Shown here one piece after another: positions 10,846 to 22,190 of a DNA stretch of 64,000 bases. The stretch spans positions 9,451-73,450 of the forward strand of contig JAHLWZ010000505.1 in the NCBI GenBank assembly GCA_020536535.1. The letters are read 5' to 3'. Below the pieces are notes generated by a model. That model made no database searches. It was not told where the DNA came from and saw nothing but the letters and a program-made list of their open reading frames with translations. How positions within the stretch are numbered: the first letter of the stretch is position 1; each line of letters opens with the position of its first letter. This DNA is from Pelomyxa schiedti (taxonomy: Eukaryota; Evosea; Pelobiontida; Pelomyxidae). A program made the position numbers and the translations under genes.

Positions 10846-13800
10846 ATGGCATCTACCAGTTCCGCGTCGTCTGCTGCAACCGGCACCTTGCAGTTTTCAA
10901 TGATACCTCCTGTTAGTGGAGATCCGAACGTGTACGCTGTAGCTCTGCTGCAAAGTGAGTGGGAATCTGGATCAAAAAAAAAAAATTTTTTTTTCTGTGT
11001 GTACGTGGGCTTGTTTTTTGAGTGGATGCTTTGTTTTTTTTTTTTTTTTGTTTTGTTTTTCATGGTGACTCCAGGTATACATCAAGAAATTGAGCTTCTG
11101 CACGAAAGAATTGCGGCGTTGTCACAGCAATATCATGACCTTACTAGAGGGCAATCAAATTCACTCCTTATCCCTCCCACACTTCTTGTTCCTCAGCCAA
11201 ACACTGCCCAGCCTATTGACAACATTCAAGCTGTGCAACAGCATGTAAGGCAGCAGCAGATGGACTCCTTACAGCAACAACGCGCGGAATTAGAATCTGC
11301 TGTTTGGACAGTGCTGAGAAATATTGTTTGGTTCAAAGCATGCTCTTCAGGGACTTCGGCAGAATTTGCAAAGCACGCCACTGAGGTTCACATATTTGCT
11401 ACATACTTTTCTTACCTTGGCATGGTGAAAAACAGCTCGAATCAAAACTTTTACCCCTTGTTGTGCAACTGGAAAGAATTAGTGAGCAACCGGCAAATCG
11501 CTCAGCGGAATTAGCCAATGAGATAGCTCATCTGGATGATGATTTTAAGCTAGTTTTGACAGAATCCAACTTCTTCCCATTGTTGTCTAGCTCCTCAAAA
11601 ACCCACGTGTCAAAGGTGGCTCGTAACTTACGGAGAGGTTTCTAACATTTTAAAGGTCATTGCTGTATGTGGAGATACACATGTTGGAAAATCTACTCTT
11701 ATTTCTGAGCTACTAGGGGAGAGTGAATGGTATACCAATATTCGCCGACTTCATTAACTATTGCCAACATATTGTAGCAAACCGGATGTTGCTGGACCAC
11801 AACAAAGTGAACCAACAACAGCCAATGTACACTACTTTGACGCAGCCTGGACACCAGTTGAGAGTAAAGTCCGTTTCTTGGACTTCGAGGGTGAAAATGG
11901 GGGCAGACTCCCCAAGGTAATATGCACCTTTTTTCGAACTTACGTTTACCAACTTCAGTGGTTGAACGAAACCTTTGGTGAACTACTGGATAAACTTTCA
12001 ATTACAGAGTACCAAGAAAAGTGAGTCCTAAATCTAATAAGAAAATCCCACAAAAATATATAGACGAAGGCGAGCTGTATCCGAGAACCTTGCAAGACTT
12101 GCCTTTGTCATGACAAACATTGTTATTTTCGTTTGGAACGAATCCTTTGCAAATGCATCGTACCTACAACGTGTTGCCAAACTTGTTCATAACTCTGTGG
12201 AGGTACAACATAACCACTTACATGCCTACCTTACTGAAGCCACCTTAAAAGAGTGTGGATAGTGCTATTTCCCCAGCGCTCATTTTGATTTACAATAAAT
12301 GTGGGCTTGATGAATGCTTCGATGTTGAGCAGGTTCCTTTTCGCCTCTTTTTTTCCCTACCACTTACCTAGAACTCCCAGGCTACTGCCCAATTCTTCTC
12401 CAATCCAGAAAACGAGAACCTGCTCAACCTCTACAGTGAAGTGAAGGTACCCGTTTTTCTCTAGATAGAATCAGTCACAAATAACTCCAGTGTGTTGCCA
12501 TTCCCCACAAGGATCAAGTGAAAAAAATCCGGAGGGAAGGCCTCCCACCATACATTATTGATGGAGAAGAAATTTTTAAGCTGCAGATGGGCAAACTAAA
12601 GGTAGACTTCTTTTTCCTTTCCCTTTTTTTCTTTTTACCATTAGAAAACAGGATCTTATTGGAGACATCTGTCAGAGGCAACTTACGGTTCGGGAGCAGC
12701 ATGGTAGAACCCTGAACCCCTGTTGATAACCAACAATAATACTTTGTTCCAGGATTACTCTTCTCTGACTACGTTTGGAGCATCCTCTTCAGGGAGGTAT
12801 TGGCAAGGTAGCCACCCTTCCCAAATTGTATCGTTGCAAACAGAGTGAAAGATTTGGAGAGAAATTGCGCATGGGACAAATTCTTGGAACAATCCTGAAG
12901 CCACATACTTTGGCTGTAGCACAAGCGTTAGTATCCTATGGTGAAACATGATTCACTTCTCATTTTCCTAGATTGGATTTTTTCCTTTCCACATACCGAT
13001 TTGGCAAGTTGTACAATAAAGAACAATTCCTCAGGTTAACAGAATTTGCCTATTTCATGCCCGTTAATGGCGTCTAGGTGTCGCGAGTCTGCATTTGACA
13101 TGCTGGCGTGTCTTATTGCCACCAACATAAGGGATAAACAAGAGATATACGATAGATTTATAATCACACATCTCAAGTCTGCTTCATTCCGAGAAAGTGC
13201 CATTGAGATGTACAATGAATTGCATCAACATATCCATAAGCTCTCCCCTTGTGAGGCTTACTTCCCACAACAACGACCTGGAGAACCTCCAGCATATTGT
13301 ACACAAGAACAGGTAGCCTTCAGAAAAGTCTTACCTACTCACTTGCTGAAAATAGATTTGCCATGCAAAAGTACATCGAACAACAACAAAAATCAATGCA
13401 CCCAGTACGGCTGATAGTCTTTTAACAAGGTGTGATGAGAACTAAAAAATAAAGTAAAATAGTGACCGTTTCCAGAGTAGAAGAAAACTTCAAATACGCC
13501 TTATCCATTGGCTACAAACCAACATGGAATGGGGCACACCAATTCTCTTATCCTCGTCTAATCGAGGAAGAACAGCGTGACTTTCTTGAAAAACTGCAGA
13601 TGATTGCTCAAGTACTTTCCTCCCAAATGACTTCAGATACCATGTTGAGGTTGGGTAGTAATTTAATTCGTAGGCAATGCCATCGAGTTTCTTCCTCACG
13701 AAAGTAAACGCACTGCAATATGCCACCTCTTCAGCAAAAAGAAAGGTTGGTCATTCCCAAAAAAATTGATTACTTAACATTTAAACCATACAAAATTCCT

Positions 13801-15105
13801 GCTAGAAATTGCAAAACCAAAGGTAGTTTCAAACCTAGAGTAAAGATAACAACTTACCTGGAACAGTGATTTCTGCTGGATATGCCTCATTAATCTTCCC
13901 AATGTTAAGCTTAATGGATGCAAACACGTTTTCTGCTCCAGTTGCATCAAGTTCTTCATTCCAACCAACTTCGTTACACCTAATCGCATGCAGGGTGCTT
14001 TCTACCATTGTGGAAGGTTCTGCTGGCGTTGGTGACCAAACCTTCCTTGTGTAAGTTTCTGTATTTAATAAAAAGTCTCTTATCACATAAGATCCCCTGA
14101 TAAGTGCCCGATCTGTGAGATAAGATTCACCAGGAGTGAAGATAACCCCCCAAAATCCATCCCCAAGGTAAGACAGAAGATGGATGGTCTCAATATTAAA
14201 CCGTTCAACAGAGCGCAGAGTTTGCTAGAATCTTCGGAGATGCAAAACCTCTTCCATTGCCTCAACTTCCCACCACAAGCACAACACCACTTCCATCGGC
14301 TCCTGTTGAGAGCCCTGTTCCATCCCCTACCCTTCACCGGCAGGTATCCATGAGTCCACAAAATTCACCTTCTCTCCCTCTTCTACCTCAACATCACACT
14401 TCTCAAATCACTCCAACTGCGCCCCCAATGCCTGTAATAACACTTCCCATCCCTCCCAAGACCCAACCTTCAACCACTTTCGTGTATGGCGACCCACCCA
14501 CCAACTCACCCCCTACCTACGGGAATCATTCTCCCTCTCCATCCAGTTCGCCTGATGCATTGTACCCACCTCTACCCCAAGTGCAGCAACAAGCCCCGCC
14601 CAGTGCATGGCCACCGCAGTTTAACTCACAACAACCTCCACCATATAATTCTCAACAGATGTCACCATTGCAGTATTCAACCCCACAGCAGAACAACACC
14701 CAACAACCGCAATTTGCCCAACAATGCAACACCACTCAACCTTATATGCAACTTGTTCCTCAACACCAAGCGCAACAGCAGATGCAACAACAAATGGCAC
14801 AGCAGCAGTTTGCCCAGCAGCAACTTCAAGAGCAACAACAACTAGCCCTGCAGCAGCGGCAACTCCAGCAGCAACAGCAACAAATGGCACAACAGCTGGC
14901 ACTACAACAACGCCAACTGGGGTCTCAGCAAGTCTCCCAGCACCCGGAGCAACAGCAGCTCACCCGGCAACAGCTAATGCAACAAGCGCAAATGGTGCAA
15001 CAACACAACCAAGCTACCCAACAGCAGCAGCTGGCGATGCAGCAGCAATTGATGCAACAACAGCTCCCTGTTCTCTACCCCCCTCAGTTCCATCATTCTT
15101 CCTGA
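10846..15105 (+). CDS. P-loop GTPase with RING finger and Gln/Pro-rich tail
   Basis: Starts 'MASTSSASSAATGTLQFS' at 10846; the first intron runs from about 10954 to 11075 (GTGAGT donor, CCAG acceptor). A coiled-coil and Gln segment follows. A G domain then appears over several exons: Walker A 'VIAVCGDTHVGKSTLISELL' (about 11656-11715), a DxxG-type strand 'VRFLDFEGENGG' (about 11869-11905), 'LAFVMTNIVIFVWNESFAN' (about 12100-12160) and an NKxx-like 'ALILIYNKCGLDE' (about 12280-12320). This order fits the atlastin/GBP side of the dynamin superfamily, though not certainly. Further exons reach about 13705. A split RING finger follows: 'FCWICLINLPNVKLNGCKH' plus 'FCSSC' (about 13868-13950), closed by 'KCPICEIRF' after an intron (about 14104-14130). 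The final exon is a P- then Q-rich tail ending at 15105. RING plus GTPase suggests a ubiquitin ligase with a nucleotide switch. The 13707-13868 join is the weakest; two genes remain possible. Confidence 0.6.
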
Positions 15106-15990
15106 AGACAGAAAAAGTCACACCAAAATTTTTTTTTGTCCAAATGGCGTCGGGTTCGTTCGTATGGGTGCACGACATGCGCCACCAAACCAACCAAAAC
15201 CAACCGAGCCGGTGGCGTCCTTCCTCCAATCAACCTGTACAAGACACTGCGACTCCCTCTCCTCCCTCTCTGCAATCGAGAGGATCACCTTGACGACCTC
15301 TGTCCAGCGGGGGGGGATTTGGAAAGACTGGGAAGCCAAAATACCGCCCTCTGAGTGTACAAGTGGTTCTTATTTACGAAGTAAGCCAGTCTCGGCCCCC
15401 ATCTTCAGCAAGTGCCTTACGGCTGTGCACCGACAACAGCACCCCCCCCAAGCACTTCATCTGCAGCACTCGTTCCCAGTAACCAAAGTGTCACAGGCTC
15501 AGCAAGTGGTCGTACCACAACATCCCCTGCACAGTACCCCACACAAGGGATTCCGAACCAGACATATCCACCACATCCTCCTTATCCACAATCACAACAA
15601 CAACAGCAGCAGCAACCCTATTATGTTCCCTTACCAGCCGCAATACAACATACCCAGCATGCCATATGAGACCATGCATTTCCACCAGTACCCACCACAA
15701 CCACAATCACAACCACAACTGGGTGCCAACTACCCTCCGGTCCCACTGCCTACGTGTTGTCCAGAAATGCGCCACAAAGCAACTACGACCCCACACCACC
15801 GCAACCAGTCACTTACACACCAACCACAAGACGAGACATGAAGTGCTTTTGGAAAAGGACAAAAATAAAAATAAAAAAAAGCACTGCGGCAATAAACAGC
15901 AGCCACACAAACTTCTGGAGTGGGTGCCCACCGTGGGGGGTTGTGCGTGCAGATCCAGCCATGGGGCCTGGTGCCCCGCTTGAGCAGTGA
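15106..15990 (+). other. Gln/Pro/Ser-rich coding-like sequence with unresolved frames
   Basis: Downstream of the Q-rich tail, coding-like composition continues but no single frame stays open. A block near 15144-15290 could be a small exon. A likely exon starts after the acceptor at about 15407 ('QVPYGCAPTTAPPPSTSS'), runs into a poly-Gln stretch, and then continues better in a +1-shifted frame ('FPYQPQYNIPSMPYETMHF') to about 15841. Another frame is open to 15990. These could be 3' exons of the GTPase-RING gene, a separate Q-rich gene, or a decayed copy. Confidence 0.35.
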
Positions 15991-17208
15991 AGAGCCGGCT
16001 TCCCTCGCTCTCCAATCTCCCTCCTTCCCCACCCTTCACTAGTGCCCTAAATTTTTTTTCGCTGTTTTTTTTTTTTGCTTTTATTCTTCTTTTCATCATG
16101 GCGCGCTGGGTGGGTGTGGCTCTTCACTCTCAAACCTCTCCCTATCTGTGTGTGGTGTCCTGCCTTTTTTTTTTTTTTTCTCTTTCTTGTTGTGAAGAAG
16201 TAAACAAGCAATGAGAGAAATTAAGAGAACACTTTGTTTTTTCCCATTTTGGTGCGTTTGTTTGTGTTTGTCTTTGAATCCTGATCCTAATGATGGTGGA
16301 GACTGAAAGGAAGAAGTAGAATTCCGTGTCGGGAGCCAGCAGTGTTGGCATCTGTTGTGCTTGCCCAGAACACATGTACTGCCTGAAACTGTAAGACATT
16401 GAGTTTTGTTTCATCTCTCACCTTATTAACCTTGCATTAATCTGTGTCTTTCTAGTTTTGCTGTGTCCTGTTGAAGGAGCATTCCCTGCGTAATATTGGC
16501 CACACAGAATAGGTACCACTACTGCAACAGTTAGACTCCCACCTGCTCACGTGTATTTCAAATCTCTCCCCAACAGCACAAAACACGGGCTCCTCCTGAA
16601 ACCCTGAAGATAAAGGAAGGAGCACAATGACAAGGCCTGCTTACCCCACGTGCCAAACATCAGATTTGTCTTGACACCTGCTCGCGAAAAAATCTGCACA
16701 GTGGAGTGGGGTGGTGCGGCGGTAAGTCAAAGTCGACGAGGTGACGACATGCGTGGCGCCGGCTGTCCCGACAGCCGCGGAGGCGCGACTACGGCCACGA
16801 GGGCGCGTGTGGTGGGGTGACACGAGCGTGTGTGGCTACTGGCCCGATGGGTGTGGTGGTGGCAGGTTCGTCGGGTGTGGGCGATGGGTTCCTCACTGGG
16901 TTTTTGGCGTCTGTCCCGCATGCTTTGGCTTCCGGTTGTTGACTACAATTCGACAATGATGTTTTCTTTTCACTCAGATCTGCAAAACACAAGACTACTA
17001 CAACGGCCAGTGCTGACCCCTGCAGCACTTGTGCTGGTTGATGCAGGTGCGTCCAGCTTCCTGTGTTTCAGGAAATACACAAAGCGTAACCTTGGGCTTC
17101 TAAACCCAAATTGGCCTTGCATTCACTTGATTTGCGTGATGATGGCCTTTCTTCGACTTGTGTTTCTCACCCACCGAAAAAAACAAACAAAAAAAAAAAA
17201 ACACGCAA
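15991..17208. other. Intergenic region upstream of the ZIP transporter
   Basis: About 1.2 kb without a convincing exon. It contains T-runs (about 16048-16076 and 16167-16180) and a GC-rich patch (about 16700-16880) with a small perfect hairpin, GGCTGTC..GACAGCC, near 16762-16777. An A-rich tract (about 17178-17208) sits directly before the ZIP start codon. Nothing else was recognised. Confidence 0.45.
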
Positions 17209-18863
17209 ATGGTCGATTCGCTGGTGGTAGCCAAGGCAATCTGCGCCATCATCCTCGCAGCCGAGACCATCCTTGGCACCCTCATCCCCATTGTCCTCCG
17301 CAAACTCGCTGCCCGCGCCCCCAGGCCCAGCCCCGCGACCCCCTTGCTGTCTGGCGACTCCGGCTCGCCCAAGGGCGGCGGCGCGGCGCCCCCCTCAGCC
17401 CCAGCAGCAGCCGAGGGCTACAAGGCGGTGGTGGAGCGGCGGGTGAAGCGGGCGATGGCGGGGTGCTCCGCCGCGGCCGCGGGCGTGTTCCTGGGCGTCG
17501 GGCTGTGCCACATGCAGCCGGACGCGGTGCGGTACCTCGAGGGGTGTTTGGGCGGTCTCCATGGGTTCCCCTTGCCGTATTTCCTGGTCCTTCTGGGCTT
17601 CTGCCTCCTAGCTTTTTTGGATAAGGTTCGTTTGTTCAGTGGCATTCCTAATATGTTCTGTTCTGTTATGTTTGTGCAAAATACTTTCAATGACACATCC
17701 GTAATTGGTTGATATATTTATATATTATCATATTCATAATTTTACCCACGAACTCTTGGCTCATCAATTTGTACTATTGTCCTCCCAAAAAAAATGTGGT
17801 TCTTCATAAACCTCAACCCAATTAGGTGCTAACACCTACACATGAACATCACTTGTCCCATGAGCAATCTTCTCATCCAAGTGGCACTTCAATAAACAGT
17901 GAAAACCCAAGTGACGGGACACCAACCACACAATTACCAGGTGCCTGGAAGCAGCGCTACGCCAAAGCCGTGGTGCTGACCCTTGGGATGGCCATACATG
18001 CCTTTGTTACCGGCCTTGCACTGGGCATGAGCGAATCCTTCGATGATCTCATGGGAATTGCTTTGGCCTGCATGTGCCATGAATGGGCTCATGCCGGTGC
18101 TCTTGTAGTGCTCTACGATTCCCTAGCTATATCGAAAAAAGTCCAGGTTGGCCCCCAATCCCTCCCACAATCGAAACCTTGCCACCCCCTACACGCCTTT
18201 TTTTTACCTGCCCACTAGATTATACTCTTGTGCACGTACTTCACAGTCACTCCCAGCAGCATCGCGATCGGCACTGCGCTCTACGCGGAGCTCGAGGGAA
18301 GCCGAGCGGGGTACATATCGACCGGCGTGCTGTCGGCCATCGCGGCGGGCACCTTCCTGTTCATCGGGGCCTGCGAGCTCATGCACGAGGCGTTCGAGGC
18401 GGACCACAGCCACGCGCACGGCGGCGAGGCCGACCCGCACCTCGAGGCCCTGAGGCAGCACGAGCACCACCACCTGCACCACCACGCCATCGAGCACGAG
18501 CACATCCCCGGCGACGAGAAGGACCACGAGCAGTGGGGCGCGGGAGCAGGGGCAGGAGCAGCTGCGGGGGGAGGAGTTGGCGACCAGAATCCCATAATAC
18601 CGGACGGGGAGGCATCTGACGGCAAAAAGGAGGCCAGGGAGTACGCGCATGCACACCCGCACGACCACGTGCATTCGCACGAGCACCTGGACCACACGCA
18701 CGAGGCCGCCGTGATGATTCCGGTGCACAGCCACGGCGATGACGACGAATGGCTCCACGGCATTGGGTACAGGACCATCAATTATGGGATCATGCTGTTC
18801 TTTGCAGTTGGGATTGCGTCTGTGGCTGCAATTGAGGGAGATCCAGGGCCCATGGTCTGCTGA
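17209..18863 (+). CDS. ZIP-family metal transporter (copy 1)
   Basis: Three exons: 17209-17625, 17826-18146 and 18219-18863. The ATG at 17209 follows an A-rich tract. The protein shows the ZIP plan: an N-terminal membrane helix ('AKAICAIILAAETILGTLIP'), a second ('AGVFLGVGLCHMQPDA') and a third ('LPYFLVLLGFCLLAFLDK'), then a variable loop. TM4 carries 'HAFVTGLALGM' and TM5 'HEWAHAGAL', the histidine motifs that bind metal in this family. A last exon gives TM6-TM8 with a very long His/Asp/Glu-rich loop ('HEHHHLHHHAIEHEH' and more). ZIPs move zinc, iron or manganese into the cytosol; the substrate cannot be told here. The His-rich loop lies between TM7 and TM8 rather than TM3 and TM4. A paralog with the same intron placement starts at 63462. 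Confidence 0.88.
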
Positions 18864-18880
18864 GAGAGAGAGAGAGAGAG
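18862..18880. repeat. (GA)n microsatellite
   Basis: Short perfect GA dinucleotide run directly overlapping the ZIP stop codon and its 3' flank. Confidence 0.9.
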
Positions 18881-19070
18881 ATTCCGAAACAGGAATTGCA
18901 AACGAAAACCTGTTTATCAAATGATGAGAGAATAACACAATCTTGAGGTGGGTTGTGTTTTGACTTTCTTTTTTCTTCATTTACAAGTACTAGTGGACAA
19001 TATTGTTTGTTTGGTGCTGGTAGTGGAATAGGAAACGGTATGTTTTGGTTTGTTTTTTTGTGGAGCCTCC

Positions 19071-20071
19071 TCAGTCATTGCTGGTGGGTTGTGCTTGTGG
19101 TGGTGGTTTTTTAACAGAACTTGAAACAATTGGAGCAACAGTGCGAAGTGATCCACAGTCACAGCAGGTCAGTTGTTGTAGCTTGTGTACTTTCTTCAAT
19201 GTAGTATTTACACTATTACAGGTCTTACATCTGACATATTCGACTGTTTTAGAGGATGTTAGTAACTGCATGAAGGGCCATGGAGCAACCAATGTATTTT
19301 TTCATAGTAGCTTCGACACTTCTGATCTTAAATCTTCCGCGCAGAGCCAGGTGGTGGCTCCCATTAATAGAAACCAGAACACTAAGTTCGTTCTCTACAA
19401 ACTTGAGTACATGTGACTCTGGCCGATTAAACCTTTTTGTAGGGGGAGTGTAATGGTTGGGTTGTTTAGGAAGTAGGGAGAGAACAAACGTGGCACAGAA
19501 TTCCGCGAAATTCGCCCAACTGGTTTTCCAGCCGTCTCTAAGTAACATCGGAGGGTGTATCACAATAGAATTCTTGTGTGGCCCGAGTTCACGGCCAGAA
19601 GCGGACATTTTATCAACTAACCTTTGCAATAGCTTTTTGTTTTGTGTTTGTGACGGGAATTGTCGGAATAATGGGGATGAATACCTTGTCGTAGTTGTAG
19701 TCAGAAGTATTATAGTTAGCAGTCTGGTTAATATTCATGTCAGTGAATAAGAAAAAGACCAAGCATTCCAATCACGCACTTGGTCACTAGATGTGGATGG
19801 TGGTGTGCCAGTCGCAGTCTCATTTGACACTGGTTTTGGAACATCTACAGATACGGAATTTGGCACAGAAGGAATTACTTCCGGGGCAGCAGTTGTTGAT
19901 GGTTGCGGGGGAGAGGTAGTGGTTGCAATTGTGGGAGGCTTCTTGGCTTTCTTTTTACGGTTGGCATTGAACTGGGCAGCATTTTGTTGGTCGGCAGCTG
20001 GATCGAAGAGAGATGAAATTAGCAAAAGGCCGAAACCCACGTCGCGTTTGACACTAAACACCGGTCGACAT
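19071..20071 (-). CDS. eIF2B2-like (eIF2-beta): Translation initiation factor eIF2 subunit beta
   Basis: ATG at 20069-20071; the first exon is only 10 nt ('MST' plus one base) and splices into 'ADQQNAAQFNANRKKKAKK', a lysine block typical of this subunit. A Thr/Pro-rich linker is followed by 'TANYNTSDYNYDK', then across an intron 'LLQRLVDKMSASGRELGPHK'. The conserved core follows: 'SWANFAEFCAT', 'RPESHVLKFVENELSVLVS', 'ALRGRFKIRSVEATMKKYI'. The C-terminal zinc ribbon is 'YVRCKTCNSVNTTLKKVHK' with 'CCDCGSLRTVAPI', four cysteines in two Cys-x2-Cys pairs. eIF2 brings initiator tRNA to the 40S ribosome; beta contacts eIF5 and eIF2B. Stop at 19071. About six exons with short introns. The gene is divergent from the SAP30-like gene, with 104 bp between start codons. 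Confidence 0.88.
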
Positions 20072-20175
20072 GTCAAACAATCAAATTGCACCGATGATCG
20101 TCGAACGAGTCAAAAAAAAAAAAAAAAGAGCCACAGGTCAGATCTCTCCTCACATCGTTTTATTTATTGCGGGCA

Positions 20176-22136
20176 ATGACAACGTGCGGTAGTGGTGTTG
20201 GTGTTGGTGCTGTGTCGGGTGTGCCTACGGGTGGTTCCGTTGTTGTCGCTCCCGGTTGCACAACAACGTCTCCGCCTCCCCCCATTCCGCACAACATCCA
20301 ACTTCAGCTCTTCGGCAATTTCAACCCTGATGCGCAGCCCAACACCACCGTTGCTTCCGTCGGTACTGCCTCCTCGAATTCGCAACAAACTCTCACCGTT
20401 CCACCCCCGCCTACTGCGCCAATTTCCTCGCTGCCCCTACCGTCGGGCGGCGCTGCTCCCAGCGATCACGGCAAACACCAGCAACAGCACAAACAACCAT
20501 CGCAACCACAACAAGTTTCACTTCCCCCTCCTCCCGTGCGTGACCCGGTGCACTCTGTAAACGTAGCTCCTGGCACACCACCTACACCACACCCGGCTAT
20601 AGCACTTGCACCTCCGTCTCTGTCACTACCACAACCCACTGTGACACCTTCACCAACTCTACCCTCTTTGATGCTCCAATTGCCTTCAGGCACCGGTTCT
20701 AATACTATGTTCCGGCCAAATTCATCTGGTCCGCAGCCCGGCCCTCGTACCTCAAGTAACCCACCATTCCCAAATTCAGCATCACACCACCCTCTCTCGC
20801 CCCATCTCACCACCGTTCCATCTGCTACTTTGACCGCTGCAGCAGCAGCAGCAGTTGCTGCAAGTTCCAACTACAGTACCACAAACGAGCCACCCAAACC
20901 TCGTCAAAATGCCTCCGTTAATGTAGCTGCAGAGGGCATTTTAGGTCTCACTCCTCCCCCACCCCCACAAAAAGCAAGCACCATTGCCTCACCTCCTGCA
21001 AACCAGAGTGGGGAGGCTTTTGGGCAAAAAAAACCGAATGCACCTTCTTCACCAGTAGTATCTGAGTACGATTCTATTAGTACTTCGCCTCTCAACGGTG
21101 CCTTCAGTACCTCAGTGAACAGCTTAGTCCGAGGAGGAATGCCTGTATGCAACTATTGGATAGCCACTTGTCTTTCTTATACATCCATTTAGCCACAGAT
21201 TTCTGGTGGAATGAACAGCAATGTGCAGAACAGACGGGTTCCTTCTCAGCCGCAACCAAAGGTTGGTCCATTACCTCTTGCATTCTATTTATTAGCCATC
21301 TCTAGAGGAGAAGTACTGTTGCTCGAAAGAAATCTCTGAAGCAAGATGCGCAAGAAGTGGAATTCACAGAATATCCTTTGGAAAACACAGACTCTGTTCC
21401 ACAACCACAGACTCAAGGAGCACCGCAACCAGCACTTGTACCACAGACATCGATCCAGCAACAAGTTATTCACCCACAACCAATTACGCCACAACTGACC
21501 CCCCCAGCACAACAACCCCAACAGACCATTTTACCGCAACAGGCACCACAGCCCCAACCACCACTTCAGACTCAGCAATCACCGCAAGCTCAACAACCAG
21601 CCAATGGCATCAACAACAAAAAGGCACATCTCCATCGCAAACATCAACATAAACGACCACCAACTGACCTTGAAGCTGAAAAGGCCATTAGTGAAGGAGA
21701 TCAGCATCCCGCATTTCAATCCAGTCGTGTACCCCCTAACGGCCTAACTGAGCCCATTCTCTCACAAGCACAACAAACGCAACTACCTTTGCAACAGCCA
21801 CAACCACAATTACCCCCAGAACAAGGCATGACTGTACCGCCACTACCAGTATCTTCAATTCAAGTTACACCCTCACAGTTACAGCAGCCTATGGCATCAG
21901 CATTCAAATCCCCCGGAGTTGTAGACTTGGGAAAGCTTGATGTTACTGCACTTCTGAAGTACAAGAAGGCTTTCAAGTTGAGGTGCAAGAGTAATAAAGC
22001 TGAAGTAGTAGCTGCAGCCCAAGCTCACTGGAATTCATACCAAGTGAATGAGGAGGAAGTCGTTGAGGCATTCATGCACGCCTTATTTAACGGTGGAAGA
22101 GACAACAGTTACACACACGGCAAAGTTGATGAATGA
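20176..22136 (+). CDS. SAP30-like Sin3 corepressor subunit with long Pro/Gln-rich N-terminus
   Basis: Exons 20176-21144, 21193-21261 and 21306-22136 join in phase 0. Start is the first ATG in frame ('MTTCGSGVGVGAVSG'). The N-terminal 500 residues are Pro/Ser/Gln-rich without a visible domain, except a basic patch 'RRSTVARKKSLKQDA'. The C-terminus matches the SAP30 Sin3-binding domain: 'VDLGKLDVTALLKYKKAFKL', then 'NKAEVVAAAQAHWNSYQVNE' and 'EVVEAFMHALFN'. In the family this segment docks to the PAH3 domain of Sin3 and links it to histone deacetylase. The zinc-binding module of animal SAP30 was not seen, as in many protist homologs. A nuclear corepressor role is inferred from this domain alone. 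Confidence 0.8.
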
Positions 22137-22190
22137 AATGTACATTTGTGTATCCATCATTTAAAAAAAAAGAAATTCAAAAGAAGTTTT

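Noticed and set aside
18204-18980. Minus-strand open frame of 258 codons
   Set aside because: It is the shadow of the His-codon-rich third exon of the ZIP transporter.
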